A stretch of DNA of 64,000 nt from DASPPM01 sp052143835 (GCA_052143835.1 JBKQRV010000097.1:34891-98890), one strand, 5' to 3'; positions 1 to 9,008 are shown, numbered from the stretch's first letter. Notes: a model not told the origin generated them from the sequence alone. Program-made: numbers and translations.

Positions 1-2403
1 GACCACAGGGACGAGAACGGCGTAGAGCCGGTCCTGGCCGGCCTTCGCATCGAAGTAGACCTTGGCGAAACCGTTCACGTCCGTCTCGGCGTAGACGGGG
101 AAGGCAGCGAGCCGGGTCTGGAGCTCGTAAAGGAGGTTCGGGTCGGTCGCCTCGGACAGCAGCGTGGTCTCGTAGTAGGGCTCGAAGGCAGTCTTGATCT
201 CGTCGGCTTCGTTGGCGAAGTCGAGCACCATGGTGGCGGTCTTCCCCAGAAGCGTACGGTTGAGCCGTGAGAGCGTCTGCACCGCATTCACGCCGCCCAG
301 CTTCTTGTCGACGTACATCGTATGGAGCAGCGGCTGGTCGAAGCCGGTCTGGAACTTGTTGGCGACGATTAGGAAACGATATTCGGGGCGCTCGAAGCTT
401 CTAGCGGTCTGCGCCTCCGGGAAACCGTTCATGTTGGATTCGGTGTAGGGCCGACCGCCGTCCTGAACAGTGCCCGAGAAAGCAACGAGCGCCTTGAAGG
501 GATAGCCTCGCTCCGCGAGATACTTGTCCACCGCCAGCTTGTAACGCACCGTGTGCAGGCGCGAGCGGGTGACGATCATCGCCTTTGCCTTGCCGCCGAT
601 CTCGCCCTGCACCTGCGCCGCGAAGTGCTCGACGCAGATCCGCACCTTCTCGCCGATCGCGTGCGGGTGCAGCTCCACGAACGATTTCAGCAGGTACTCG
701 GCCTTTCTCTTGTCGTAGCGCGGGTCGTCCTCGACCTTCTTCAGGAGCCGCCAATAGGCCTTGTAAGTGGTGTAGTTCGCGAGGACGTCGAGGATGAACC
801 CCTCCTCGATCGCCTGTCGCATGGTGTAAAGGTGGAAGGGAGCGAACCTCCCGTCGGCGCGCTTCGTGCCGAAAAGCTCCAGCGTCTTCGGCTTGGGTGT
901 CGCGGTGAAGGCGAAGGTCGAGAGATTTGGCAGCCGGCCGCGCTTCTCCATCTCGGCGAGGACCGTGCTCTCCAGCTCCTCCTCAGGCGTTTCGGCGCCG
1001 GCCTCCTCCGCCTCCGCCTCTTCCAATGACCGCGACGCGAGCACGGCCTTGAGGCTCTTCGTGCTCTCGCCCGACTGCGAAGAGTGCGCCTCGTCCACGA
1101 TGAGCGCGAAGCGCTTGCCCGGCAGCTCGCCGATCTCCTTGGCGATCACGGGGAACTTCTGGAGCGTCGTGACGATGATCGTCTTCCCCGACTCGAGCGC
1201 CTGCTTGAGCTGCCGCGAGGTGGTGTCGATGTTCTCCACCACGCCGAGCGTCTGCTCGAATTGGCGCATCGTGCTCTGAAGCTGGCGGTCGAGCACGCGC
1301 CGATCAGTGACGACGACGATCGAGTCGAAGACACGCCGGTCGGAGTCGTCGTGCAGCGTCGAGAGCTGGTGCGCGAGCCAGGCGATGGTAAAGCTCTTGC
1401 CGCTGCCGGCCGAATGTTGGATGAGGTAGCCCTGCCCCGTGCCGCTCGCGCGGGCATCGGCCACGAGCTTGCGCACGCAGTCGAGCTGCTGGTAGCGCGG
1501 GAAGATGAGAAGGCGTTTGCCCGTCTTGCGTCCCTTCTCGTCCTCCTCCTCGACCTCGTGAATGAACTGCCGCACGAGGTCGAGCACGCTGTCGCGCGCC
1601 CAGGTCTCCTCCCAGAGATAGGCAGTGGCGTAGCCCTTCTTTGTGGGCGGCACGGGCGGATTGCCGGCGCCGCCGAACTTGCCCTGGTTGAAGGGGAGGA
1701 AGAGCGTCTTCGGCCCGGCGAGCTGCGTGGTGACATAGACCAAGTCCGGGTCCACCGCGAAGTGCGCTAGGCAACGGCCATAGGCAAAGAGCGGCTCGCG
1801 CGGGTCGCGGCTGATCTTGTACTGGCGGATCGCGTCCTGGACATCCTGGCCGTTGAGCGGGTTCTTGACCTCGACGGTGAAGATCGGGATGCCGTTGAGG
1901 AACAACACGAGGTCGAGGCTCTTCTCGTTTTTTGCGCTGTAGCGGAGCTGGCGGACCACGGCGAAGAGGTTCGCCGCATGCAGCCGGCGCGTCTCCTCGT
2001 TGAGCCCGCTTGCGGGACGGAAGTACGCGAGCCGGAACTTGCAGCCAGAGTCCTTGATTCCATTCCGCAGCACGTCGAGCGCACCACGCCGCTCGATCTC
2101 CGCGGCGACGCGCTTCACGAACTGTTCGCGCACGGCAGCACCATAGTGCTGGGCGAGCCTCTGCCATTCCTTCGGCTGCGTGGCGAGCACGAAGTCCACC
2201 ACGTCGCGGGGCAAAAGGCAGAGCGAGCGGTCATAATCCTCGGGCCGGCGCCTTCGGTAGCCGCCGGATGGACTGTCGCCATAGGGGGCTGCTGGTGTCT
2301 CGCGCAGCCCGGTTACTTGGCCCGCGTAGGCGTCCGGACCGTACTGAAGCAGCCTAGCCTCGATCGCCTCCTCGAAGGAGCGCTCGGAGATCTCGGGGCT
2401 CAT
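1..2403 (-). CDS. hsdR: Type I restriction enzyme R subunit (partial, runs off left edge)
   Basis: Motor and nuclease subunit of a type I restriction-modification complex; it translocates DNA by ATP hydrolysis and cuts unmodified DNA. I checked the frame codon by codon: it is open from ATG 2403 to base 1, giving 801 residues with no stop, so the 3' end lies outside the window. Visible motifs: a PD-(D/E)xK nuclease core (D164, E178-V-K180, then a QxxxQY-like stretch near 190), Walker A GSGKS at 333-337, DEAH at 437-440, TATP at 500-503 and a QTLSRLNR arginine-finger motif at 709-716. Its ATG overlaps the hsdS TGA (ATGA), so the two are translationally coupled. The N-terminal nuclease plus SF2 helicase order is standard for HsdR. 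Confidence 0.95.
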   Translation of the reverse strand, partial: MSPEISERSFEEAIEARLLQYGPDAYAGQVTGLRETPAAPYGDSPSGGYRRRRPEDYDRSLCLLPRDVVDFVLATQPKEWQRLAQHYGAAVREQFVKRVAAEIERRGALDVLRNGIKDSGCKFRLAYFRPASGLNEETRRLHAANLFAVVRQLRYSAKNEKSLDLVLFLNGIPIFTVEVKNPLNGQDVQDAIRQYKISRDPREPLFAYGRCLAHFAVDPDLVYVTTQLAGPKTLFLPFNQGKFGGAGNPPVPPTKKGYATAYLWEETWARDSVLDLVRQFIHEVEEEDEKGRKTGKRLLIFPRYQQLDCVRKLVADARASGTGQGYLIQHSAGSGKSFTIAWLAHQLSTLHDDSDRRVFDSIVVVTDRRVLDRQLQSTMRQFEQTLGVVENIDTTSRQLKQALESGKTIIVTTLQKFPVIAKEIGELPGKRFALIVDEAHSSQSGESTKSLKAVLASRSLEEAEAEEAGAETPEEELESTVLAEMEKRGRLPNLSTFAFTATPKPKTLELFGTKRADGRFAPFHLYTMRQAIEEGFILDVLANYTTYKAYWRLLKKVEDDPRYDKRKAEYLLKSFVELHPHAIGEKVRICVEHFAAQVQGEIGGKAKAMIVTRSRLHTVRYKLAVDKYLAERGYPFKALVAFSGTVQDGGRPYTESNMNGFPEAQTARSFERPEYRFLIVANKFQTGFDQPLLHTMYVDKKLGGVNAVQTLSRLNRTLLGKTATMVLDFANEADEIKTAFEPYYETTLLSEATDPNLLYELQTRLAAFPVYAETDVNGFAKVYFDAKAGQDRLYAVLVPVV

Positions 2404-3779
2404 GTGGCCTCCTCCCGCACGTCGATCTTGCCCGTCACCGCCGCGGAGACGAGCGCGGTGCGGAGCTCCTTGAGGCGCTCGATGGCGTCGTGGATTTTGG
2501 CGATGAGGGTGTCGATCCTCGTCGTCTCCCGGTCGAGCTCGGCAGCAATGGCCTCCTGCTCGGGTGGGGGCGGAACGGGGATAGAAGCCCGCTTGAGGTC
2601 GCGGATGTTTATGCCTCTGATGGTTGCCCCGAGCGCGCCCGCTTCCAACTGAGCGAACACCCCCATAGATTTGAGCGCGTAAAGTAACCAACGTCCATGG
2701 GTGGCAGCGGTGTAGGATATACGCGCCGCATCCTGAGTCAGGTTTGCCCCTTCCAATTCGTTTGGAATGATCGCTACCTCTCCGATGCTGCCTCTGATTG
2801 CGAATACGACGTCTCCACCGCGCAGCCGCGATCTAACATATCCGCCCTCGATCTCGAACGTCGTCTTGCTGAGCCGGTCGGGACGGAGACGTTCCGGCGA
2901 AACATCGCCTCCCTTTACGATCAGGACACCGTCGTCGACATTCGGCCCCGGTAGCACGATGCCGTACATAATGCGCCGATCCGAGGGCGTCAGGTGCCAC
3001 AGCCGTTTCACCTCCCAATGCGCAGGTATCTCGCCCAGCCACTCGACGCCGGAGTCCTTCGTGGGGACGTTCGGGTCGAGGCCCTTGGTGACGGCACGGG
3101 TAATGAGCGCAGTGCGCTTCTCGTGGAGCAGCTCAATCAACCGCTCCTTCTTCGCCACGAACGTATCGATCCTGGTCGACTCCTTCCGACTGAAGGCGAC
3201 GATCTGATCCTGCTCGGGCAATGGAGGAATTGGCGCGGTGAAGCGTCCGACATCCGGCATATAGATGGTCTGATGTGTCGATCCCATCGTAAGACGTCGG
3301 AACTCATGTTGCATCGAACGGAACACGTAGAGTAAATATTCGGACCGCAGGCTTGGACCGCAGACCCAGTTTACGAAGTCCTGCGTGGTCGCCATGTCCG
3401 CGCCCATAATTGCAGAGAACCCGACGGAAGCGGTGCGCGAAAGCATGACCGTTCCATTAGGAAGCAATCTCGCAGCCGAATTCGCCAAGCCAAGCTCGCT
3501 GATCTTCTCCGCCGTTTCGAAGACGTACTCGGTTTGCCCATCTCGAATTTGCCAGACGTCGGCTAGGCTAAACCAAGGAATGGTGCAGTTCCGCCAATAC
3601 TCCGGATGTTGCCGACTGGGCGTGTGACCAGACCGCAGTCTCGCCGCAAACTTCGTCCGTTTTATCTCCCAATGCGCGGGAACCGCCCCCATCCACTCGA
3701 TGCCGGTGTCCTTGTAGGTCGGGTACGACTTGAAGTGGGGCCGGGCCGCCGTGTGCTCGGTGTTCTGCGCTCCGCTCAC
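2400..3779 (-). CDS. hsdS: Type I restriction-modification specificity subunit S
   Basis: DNA-recognition subunit that tells HsdM and HsdR which bipartite sequence to bind. The 459-residue protein has the expected two-repeat layout. Each target-recognition domain begins with the family signature (YKDTGIEWMG..PAHWEIKR near the N terminus; KDSGVEWLGEIPAHWEVKR near the middle) and each is followed by a conserved helical spacer (LPEQDQIVAF; PPPEQEAIAAEL). The start is GTG at 3779, chosen because it overlaps the stop of the upstream 47-codon frame as GTGA. The two recognition domains differ, so the target should be asymmetric, but the sequence recognised cannot be read from this. Confidence 0.93.
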   Translation of the reverse strand: MSGAQNTEHTAARPHFKSYPTYKDTGIEWMGAVPAHWEIKRTKFAARLRSGHTPSRQHPEYWRNCTIPWFSLADVWQIRDGQTEYVFETAEKISELGLANSAARLLPNGTVMLSRTASVGFSAIMGADMATTQDFVNWVCGPSLRSEYLLYVFRSMQHEFRRLTMGSTHQTIYMPDVGRFTAPIPPLPEQDQIVAFSRKESTRIDTFVAKKERLIELLHEKRTALITRAVTKGLDPNVPTKDSGVEWLGEIPAHWEVKRLWHLTPSDRRIMYGIVLPGPNVDDGVLIVKGGDVSPERLRPDRLSKTTFEIEGGYVRSRLRGGDVVFAIRGSIGEVAIIPNELEGANLTQDAARISYTAATHGRWLLYALKSMGVFAQLEAGALGATIRGINIRDLKRASIPVPPPPEQEAIAAELDRETTRIDTLIAKIHDAIERLKELRTALVSAAVTGKIDVREEAT

Positions 3780-3919
3780 GACGCCGCCTCCTCAAGCGGC
3801 CCCTTGGCGCCCCAAACCCAGCCGGGCTGAAAGTCGGGCAGCTGGAGCTTGCCGCTGTCGACCCGCGCGACTAGGTCATACAGGGTCGTCTTGGTGCCCT
3901 CGCACTTTGCCCCGATCAT
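3776..3919 (-). pseudogene. DUF262 (GmrSD N-domain) remnant, 47 codons
   Basis: A short frame between abiEii and hsdS. It encodes LYDLVARVDSGKLQLPDFQ followed by PGWVW, which matches the start of the DUF262 domain (family pattern: dl..i.sGkl.LPdFQR.wvW). That domain normally continues for several hundred residues in ParB-like/GmrSD-type DNA-targeting proteins. Here the match breaks immediately after the WVW motif and ends in GAKGPLEEAAS. The arginine that usually follows FQ is proline. Its ATG overlaps the abiEii TGA (ATGA) and its TGA overlaps the hsdS GTG (GTGA), so translation would still be relayed to hsdS. I read it as an internally deleted gene kept as a coupling cistron; a functional micro-protein is possible but unsupported. 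Confidence 0.6.
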
Positions 3920-4857
3920 CGGTCAGACTCTTTCGTTGCCGCCCTCCAGGGTCCCGTGGGCGGCCAAGCGTCGGAGAACGAGCGGCCCACCCCGAGCGCG
4001 CTCCAGATCGGGCCAAGAAACGTCTGCAGAAGTTCTCCGGCAGCGGCAAAGTCGGCCGGACCGCCAGGCAGTCGATTGCGCGCGAGATAGGCGCGCCACT
4101 GCGCAGCACGGGCGCCGTCGGCGTAGAACCGCGGTGCTAAGGCGGCCGGGAGCGCGGCGTCGATCGGCGTGCGGCGCCGCTCGAAGGTCGCCGCGATCGC
4201 CCGCGCGAGGCTCTCGCCATCAAACGGGAACTGACGCGCGATCACGTGGAGATCGTAGAAGTCCTTGTAGCGGCTGTTGCGCTCGCCGAGCACCACCATC
4301 GCGTGGAGCTTTTCGGCGACCACGGCTTCATGCGGGTAGGCAAGGATGCGGGGGGCGGGCGAGTCGAGGAGAGTCGGGTAGTCGGCTTCGACGGCGGATG
4401 GTTCGATGGCGTTCCCGAAGCCGATGTCGATCTGCATCGGAATGCGGGTGCCGCCGAGGGCGACCTGGAAACGGATGCGCAGACCGTTGTATTCGGCATC
4501 ATCGCGGATCGGCGCCGCGGTGAGCGTCGCAGCATCGAAAGCGAGGCCATCGTCGGCAACGGGAAAGGCGCAGACCTCCCGGAGAGCGGCGAGCACATCT
4601 TCCGTCTCGTTACTGCCGTAACCGGTGAAGTCGAGGTCGCGCGTGGGCCGGTAGATCGAGCCACCCCAGAGGGCGAAGAGCATGGCGCCCTTGAGGATGT
4701 AGCGGTCGCGGTGGGCGGACTTGCCAAGGCGGTAGAGGAAGCGCTCCGCGGCGTAGCGCTGAAGCAGGAACTGAAAATCCTCACGGGTCACGCGGCTGCG
4801 GTCGAGGAGGCGGGCGCGCACCGAGGCTGCGACGTTCTTGAGCGGCCGGCTCGTCAT
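3916..4857 (-). CDS. abiEii: AbiEii-type nucleotidyltransferase toxin
   Basis: Toxin half of a type IV AbiE system. Members of the family are nucleotidyltransferases that cause growth arrest and phage abortive infection. The 313-residue protein shows the family motifs: LKGAML..WGGSIYRPTRDLDF (catalytic D74 and D76), QIDIGFG (D144), EAVVAEKLHAM (K183) and RYKDFYDL (K198-D199). The ATG at 4857 overlaps the abiEi TGA and the TGA overlaps the next ATG. A longer upstream reading of the same frame, from 5508, covers abiEi in another frame and is not coding. Position inside a restriction operon points to a combined defence cassette. Confidence 0.9.
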   Translation of the reverse strand: MTSRPLKNVAASVRARLLDRSRVTREDFQFLLQRYAAERFLYRLGKSAHRDRYILKGAMLFALWGGSIYRPTRDLDFTGYGSNETEDVLAALREVCAFPVADDGLAFDAATLTAAPIRDDAEYNGLRIRFQVALGGTRIPMQIDIGFGNAIEPSAVEADYPTLLDSPAPRILAYPHEAVVAEKLHAMVVLGERNSRYKDFYDLHVIARQFPFDGESLARAIAATFERRRTPIDAALPAALAPRFYADGARAAQWRAYLARNRLPGGPADFAAAGELLQTFLGPIWSALGVGRSFSDAWPPTGPWRAATKESDR

Positions 4858-5462
4858 GGCGTCAGCGCCTCGAGGTAGGTCTTCATCACGGTACGGGCGC
4901 GGCAAACCTCGGCCGCGCGCATGATCTCGTCCACCGTGGCGGCCCGCGAGCGGATGGCGTCGCGCAGCGCCTCGAGCGCCACGTCGAGGCCGAGCTTGCT
5001 GCGGTAGCGGAAGCAGTCCACAACCGTGCGGGCGGGTGAGGTGACGCGCACCTGGACGCCGAGAATGGGGCGCGTCTTGATGCCGTAGGTGAGCATGGCG
5101 CCCGAAAAGCGGACGATGCGCACCCGCACCGGGAGGTTGGCCGGCTTGCGGGCCTTGCGGTCGAGGGCGAGCCAGACCTCGTGCGGCGCCTGGGTGCCGA
5201 TCCCGTGGAGGCGGAGCGCGGAGAGCAGGCAGATGATTCCGCCCGGCGCTGCCGACGCGACCATGGCCAGCGTCTCGAACTCGTTCGGTTCCGCCGCCGC
5301 CAGACGGTAGAGACCGGGCCCCACTTTCTCGACCGTGCCGGCCGCGACCATGCGCTGGAGCTCCACGAAGGGGACCTCCAGCGGCTCCAAATCGCGGGGC
5401 CGGAAGAAGGCTCCGATCCCGGCGGCATTTAGCCGTGCCGGAGTGAGAGGCGATGATTTCAT
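4854..5462 (-). CDS. abiEi: AbiEi-like antitoxin / transcriptional repressor
   Basis: Antitoxin partner of AbiEii. In the family it has an N-terminal winged helix that represses its own promoter through inverted repeats and a C-terminal domain that neutralises the toxin without tight binding. The 202-residue frame begins at ATG 5462 (MKSSPLTPARL). It reads as a winged-helix segment (LQRMVAAGTVEKVGPGLYRL) followed by a domain with PGGIICLLSALRLHGIGTQ and TSPARTVVDCFRYRSKLG, both typical of AbiEi. I prefer ATG 5462 over TTG 5498, because TTG lies inside the palindrome and the -10 box ends only 6 bases upstream of the ATG. It is translationally coupled to abiEii by ATGA. Confidence 0.85.
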   Translation of the reverse strand: MKSSPLTPARLNAAGIGAFFRPRDLEPLEVPFVELQRMVAAGTVEKVGPGLYRLAAAEPNEFETLAMVASAAPGGIICLLSALRLHGIGTQAPHEVWLALDRKARKPANLPVRVRIVRFSGAMLTYGIKTRPILGVQVRVTSPARTVVDCFRYRSKLGLDVALEALRDAIRSRAATVDEIMRAAEVCRARTVMKTYLEALTP

Positions 5463-5506
5463 GTGGAGATTGTAATAAACGTCGGCACTTACGGTCAAGT
5501 GCCGAC
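5463..5506 (-). promoter_or_regulatory. abiEi promoter with palindromic operator, leaderless start
   Basis: Reading the minus strand, a TTGACC -35 box (5493-5498) is separated by 18 bases from a TACAAT -10 box (5469-5474). The A of the abiEi ATG follows the -10 by only 6 bases, so the transcript should begin at or beside the start codon. A perfect inverted repeat with 10-bp arms (GTCGGCACTT / AAGTGCCGAC, 6-bp loop, 5481-5506) covers the -35 box and part of the spacer, and abuts the hsdM stop codon. AbiEi proteins are known to autorepress through inverted repeats, so this is the likely operator. Confidence 0.7.
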
Positions 5507-5508
5507 AT

Positions 5509-7635
5509 TTATTTCTCGGCAGCCGGACTTCCGGTCACCTCCCGCAGCATGCGGACGATATCCCTTTCGATGGCACGAATGTCGGCCTCGATCTCCTCCA
5601 GCGGGCGGGGCGGGCTGTAGCGGTAGAAGTAGCGGTTGAAGTTGATCTCGTAGCCGACGAGGCCGATCCGGCCGTCCTTCGAGTCGCACTTCGCCGTGTC
5701 GATCCAGGCGTCGGGCACGTGGGGCTTCACCTCGCGCTCGAAGAAGGCCTCGACGCTCTCTGCGAGCGGCACGCTTTCGCTGTCGCGCAGTTCCGGGTCG
5801 GGCTCGGGATTGCCGTCCTTGTCGCGGCAAATGGCAGCCGACTCGTCGCGCTCGGAGAGGGCGGAGAGGATCGCCTTCCGGGCCGGGACCGGCAGCTTGA
5901 GACTGGCCTTTTTCGCAGCACCGTCGAGCATGCGCTCGAACTCGTCGCGGTCCTTGAAGACTCTGTTGGGCAGTCCGCGGAGGAGCTTGCGGATCGCCTC
6001 CTGCAGGGCGCGGCCTTCGGCCTGCTCCTTCGTAGCCGCAGCACCCTTCTTCTTCGATTGCCCGAGGGCCTGGAAGCTCTTCTCGTCATCGAGGCGCGCG
6101 ATGCGCTCAGGGCTCGTCTGGAAGTTCAGCCGAAGCGGCCGCTCGACGGTGATCTTGCGGAAGCCGAAGTGAGTGGTCGGGAAGATGCGGCTGACGACGA
6201 TCTCTTCCTTCTCCTCGTCCTTCGTGACCTTGCGTGTGTCGCCGTCCCTGAAATCAGCGAGGATTTTGAGAATGTCCTGCGCCCGTTCGAGGGGAATCTC
6301 GCGGCGCTTGTCGCCCAGGCTCTTGCGCATCGGCATCCAGAAGGAAGTCGCGTCGATGAGCTGCACGTGGCCCTTGCGCGCGGCCGTCTTCCGGTTGGTG
6401 ACCACCCACACGTAAGTGGCGATGCCGGTGTTGTAGAAGAGCTGCTCGGGCAGCGCGATCAGCGCCTCCAGCAGATCGTTCTCCAGGATGAACCGGCGGA
6501 TCTCGCTTTCGCCGCTGCCCGCGTCGCCCGTGAAGAGTGGCGAGCCGTTCATGATGATCGCGATGCGTGAGCCGCCTTCCTTCGGCTCCTTGGCGTGCGC
6601 CAGCATGTGCAGCAGGAACAGGAGCTGCCCGTCGCTGATGCGCGGGAGCCCTGGGCCAAAGCGGCCGGCCGCTCCGCGCTCATGCTCGGCACGCACGGCG
6701 TCCTCGTCGCGCTTCCAGTCCTTGCCGTAGGGCGGATTGGCGATCAGGTAGTCGAAGGACCGGCGGGCGTGACGGTCGCTCGAGAGCGTGCTTCCATACG
6801 CGATGTTATCCGCGTCGCGGCCCGTCGGGTCCTTGATGAAGAGATCCGACTTCGAGACCGCCCAGGTCTCGGGGTTCACCTCCTGTCCGAAGAGGTGGAT
6901 TTCGGCGTGGGGGTTGATCGGGGAGCGCAGGAGCTCGCCGTTCTTCCGGAAACCGACAGTGATGTGCTCCTTGGTGATCAACAGCATGCCGCCCGAGCCG
7001 CAACAGGGATCGTAGACGGTGCGGATCGCGCGCTTGGCGCGGATCTCGGTCTCGTCCCCCGCCAGCATCAGATCTACCATGAGGTGCACGACGTCGCGCG
7101 GCGTGAAGTGCTCACCCGGGTTCTCGTTCAGCGCCTCATTGAACCTGCGGATCAACTCTTCGAAGATGATGCCCATCGTCGGGTTGTCGATCTTGTCCGT
7201 ATGCAGATCTACGTTCTTGAAGCGCTCGAGCACCTGGAAGAGGAGCCCCGCCTCGTCGAGCTTGCTGATGGTGTTGTCGAAGTCAAACTTCTCCAACACC
7301 TCACGCATGTTCGGACTGAAACCGGCGATATAGTTGCGCAGGTTCGTCGCAAGGTGTGGCGCGTCGGCGCAAAGCTTCTCGAAGTCGTAACGCGAGGTGT
7401 TGTAGAAGGCGAAGCCAGCGATCTTGCGGAGCTGCGGATCGAGGTTCTCGAGCTTGCGGTCTTTCAGCTCGGCCTGCTTGCGGAGAACCTTGTCCTTGGT
7501 GGCGGACAGCACGCAATCGAGACGGCGGAGGACGGTCAGCGGAAGAATGATGTCCTGGTACCTTCCGCGCCTGAAGGTGTCGCGGATGAGGTCCGCGACG
7601 CCCCAGAGGAAGCTGATGATCTCGCTATGGTTCAT
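5509..7635 (-). CDS. hsdM: Type I restriction-modification DNA methyltransferase M subunit
   Basis: N6-adenine methyltransferase subunit, which modifies the host target and forms the core of the restriction complex. The 708-residue protein has the HsdM N-terminal helical domain (about 5-135), the SAM-binding motif I DPCCGSGG at 209-216 and the catalytic motif IV NPPY at 300-303, followed by a long C-terminal extension with charged helices. It is longer than the classic 520-residue form but within the range of the long HsdM subfamily. It is the first gene of the operon; only 2 bases separate its TAA from the palindrome in front of abiEi. Confidence 0.95.
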   Translation of the reverse strand: MNHSEIISFLWGVADLIRDTFRRGRYQDIILPLTVLRRLDCVLSATKDKVLRKQAELKDRKLENLDPQLRKIAGFAFYNTSRYDFEKLCADAPHLATNLRNYIAGFSPNMREVLEKFDFDNTISKLDEAGLLFQVLERFKNVDLHTDKIDNPTMGIIFEELIRRFNEALNENPGEHFTPRDVVHLMVDLMLAGDETEIRAKRAIRTVYDPCCGSGGMLLITKEHITVGFRKNGELLRSPINPHAEIHLFGQEVNPETWAVSKSDLFIKDPTGRDADNIAYGSTLSSDRHARRSFDYLIANPPYGKDWKRDEDAVRAEHERGAAGRFGPGLPRISDGQLLFLLHMLAHAKEPKEGGSRIAIIMNGSPLFTGDAGSGESEIRRFILENDLLEALIALPEQLFYNTGIATYVWVVTNRKTAARKGHVQLIDATSFWMPMRKSLGDKRREIPLERAQDILKILADFRDGDTRKVTKDEEKEEIVVSRIFPTTHFGFRKITVERPLRLNFQTSPERIARLDDEKSFQALGQSKKKGAAATKEQAEGRALQEAIRKLLRGLPNRVFKDRDEFERMLDGAAKKASLKLPVPARKAILSALSERDESAAICRDKDGNPEPDPELRDSESVPLAESVEAFFEREVKPHVPDAWIDTAKCDSKDGRIGLVGYEINFNRYFYRYSPPRPLEEIEADIRAIERDIVRMLREVTGSPAAEK

Positions 7636-7868
7636 CGTGCCATCACCGCGGGGCAGCCGCCGGCGCGGACGGCCTCTCCCTCGTTAACACACGCGCGCGG
7701 CGCGAACAACGCACGGCCGATAACATCTTCGCGGGGAAGCGGCTTGCTTCGATCACTCGTGGTCCGCTCATGGGCCGTTCCTCTGAAGGTCGGCTTCTGC
7801 GGGAGCGGATCGATCCCATCCTGGTCATTGCGAGCCGCGCGATTTGGTGGGCAGCCACCCCCTCGTGA

Positions 7869-9008
7869 TTAAGCAACGCCCGCTGGCAAATCTCGCATTT
7901 CGAGTACGTTGAACGTCGCAACCGCCCGATGGATGCCCTTGAGCACGAGTTCGCCGACGGGCTCCGTGCCGGCCAGCGACTCGACCGCGGAATGGACCTT
8001 GCCGTCGACGAGGATCTGGCCGCTGCGCGCCTCGCCGCACAGTCGGGCAGCGAGGTTCACGACCGTGCCAATGGCTGCATATTCGAATCGCCCCTCGAAT
8101 CCGATGCGGCCAAGCGTGGCATAGCCCTGCGCGATCCCGACACCGAATCCAAGCTCATGACCGCGCTTGCGCCATTGACCGGAAAGCTCGGCAATCCTGG
8201 TCCGCATTTCCACTGCCATCCGTACCGCACGCAGCGACGGATCGGGACAGGGAAGCGGATCGTTGAACAGCACCATCACACCGTCTCCGGCAAAGTGCTC
8301 CACGGTGCCTTCGAATTTATGAATCTGCACACCAAGAGCGGCGTGATATTCCTGTAGGACCGCCATCACCTCCTCCGGTTCGGCAGTCTCTGCAAAAGCG
8401 GTGAACCCGCGCAGATCGCAAAACACCACGGTGATATCGCGCCGGTGGCTTTCGAGCAGCCGCTCATTGCCCTTCGCCATGACGATCTCGGCGATCTGCG
8501 GCGAGAGGAACCGCTTCAAGCGCCCCACGCGCTCGATCTCGGCCAATTGGTCGGCCACGCGCTGCTCAAGAGTACTGTTCCACGTGGCGAGATCGGCCGC
8601 CTGGGTCCGTACCTGGTCGAGCAGCTGCTTCCTCTCGAGGCTCGCGCCGACGCGTGCGCGCAACAGCGTCGGATTAAACGGCTTTGAGAGATAATCTTCG
8701 GCACCCAGCTCGATGCAGCGGATGACGCTTTCGACCTCGTCGACCGCCGAAATCATGATGACCGGGATGTGCCGCAGCTGCGGATCGGCCTTCAAGTGTT
8801 CGAGCACCTCGTACCCGTTCATGTCGGGCATCATGATATCGAGCAGAACGAGGTCGATCGGCTTTCCCTGCAAAAGTCCCAATGCTTCGCGCCCGTTGGC
8901 TGCGGTCGTCAGATTCGTATATCCCTCGCGATGGAGGCGTCGCGTCAGCGTGTAGCGATTGTCCTCGTTGTCATCGACGACGAGCAGCGCGGCTTCGGCA
9001 GGATTCAC
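7869..9008 (-). CDS. Response regulator with class III adenylate/guanylate cyclase output domain
   Basis: Two-component output protein predicted to make a cyclic nucleotide when phosphorylated. The 379 residues comprise a receiver domain (about 7-122, phospho-acceptor D57, K109), a helical linker, and a class III cyclase domain (about 190-350). The cyclase domain has metal ligands D198 (FCDLRGFT) and D242 (FAGDGV) and the transition-state pair N318/R322 (VVNLAARL), so it should be active. Whether it uses ATP or GTP cannot be settled by eye. The GTG start at 9008 overlaps the TGA of the preceding receiver gene. It is the last gene of a four-gene minus-strand operon starting at 12719. Confidence 0.9.
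   Translation of the reverse strand: MNPAEAALLVVDDNEDNRYTLTRRLHREGYTNLTTAANGREALGLLQGKPIDLVLLDIMMPDMNGYEVLEHLKADPQLRHIPVIMISAVDEVESVIRCIELGAEDYLSKPFNPTLLRARVGASLERKQLLDQVRTQAADLATWNSTLEQRVADQLAEIERVGRLKRFLSPQIAEIVMAKGNERLLESHRRDITVVFCDLRGFTAFAETAEPEEVMAVLQEYHAALGVQIHKFEGTVEHFAGDGVMVLFNDPLPCPDPSLRAVRMAVEMRTRIAELSGQWRKRGHELGFGVGIAQGYATLGRIGFEGRFEYAAIGTVVNLAARLCGEARSGQILVDGKVHSAVESLAGTEPVGELVLKGIHRAVATFNVLEMRDLPAGVA

Noticed and set aside
3916..5508. 530-codon minus-strand frame starting at 5508
   Set aside because: Only its last 313 codons (from 4857) are abiEii. The upstream part is an Arg/Pro-rich out-of-frame reading of abiEi.
7636..7868. Small ORF on the minus strand upstream of hsdM
   Set aside because: The open frame overlaps the cyclase gene, has no ribosome-binding site and a low-complexity product; the gap probably holds only the hsdM promoter.
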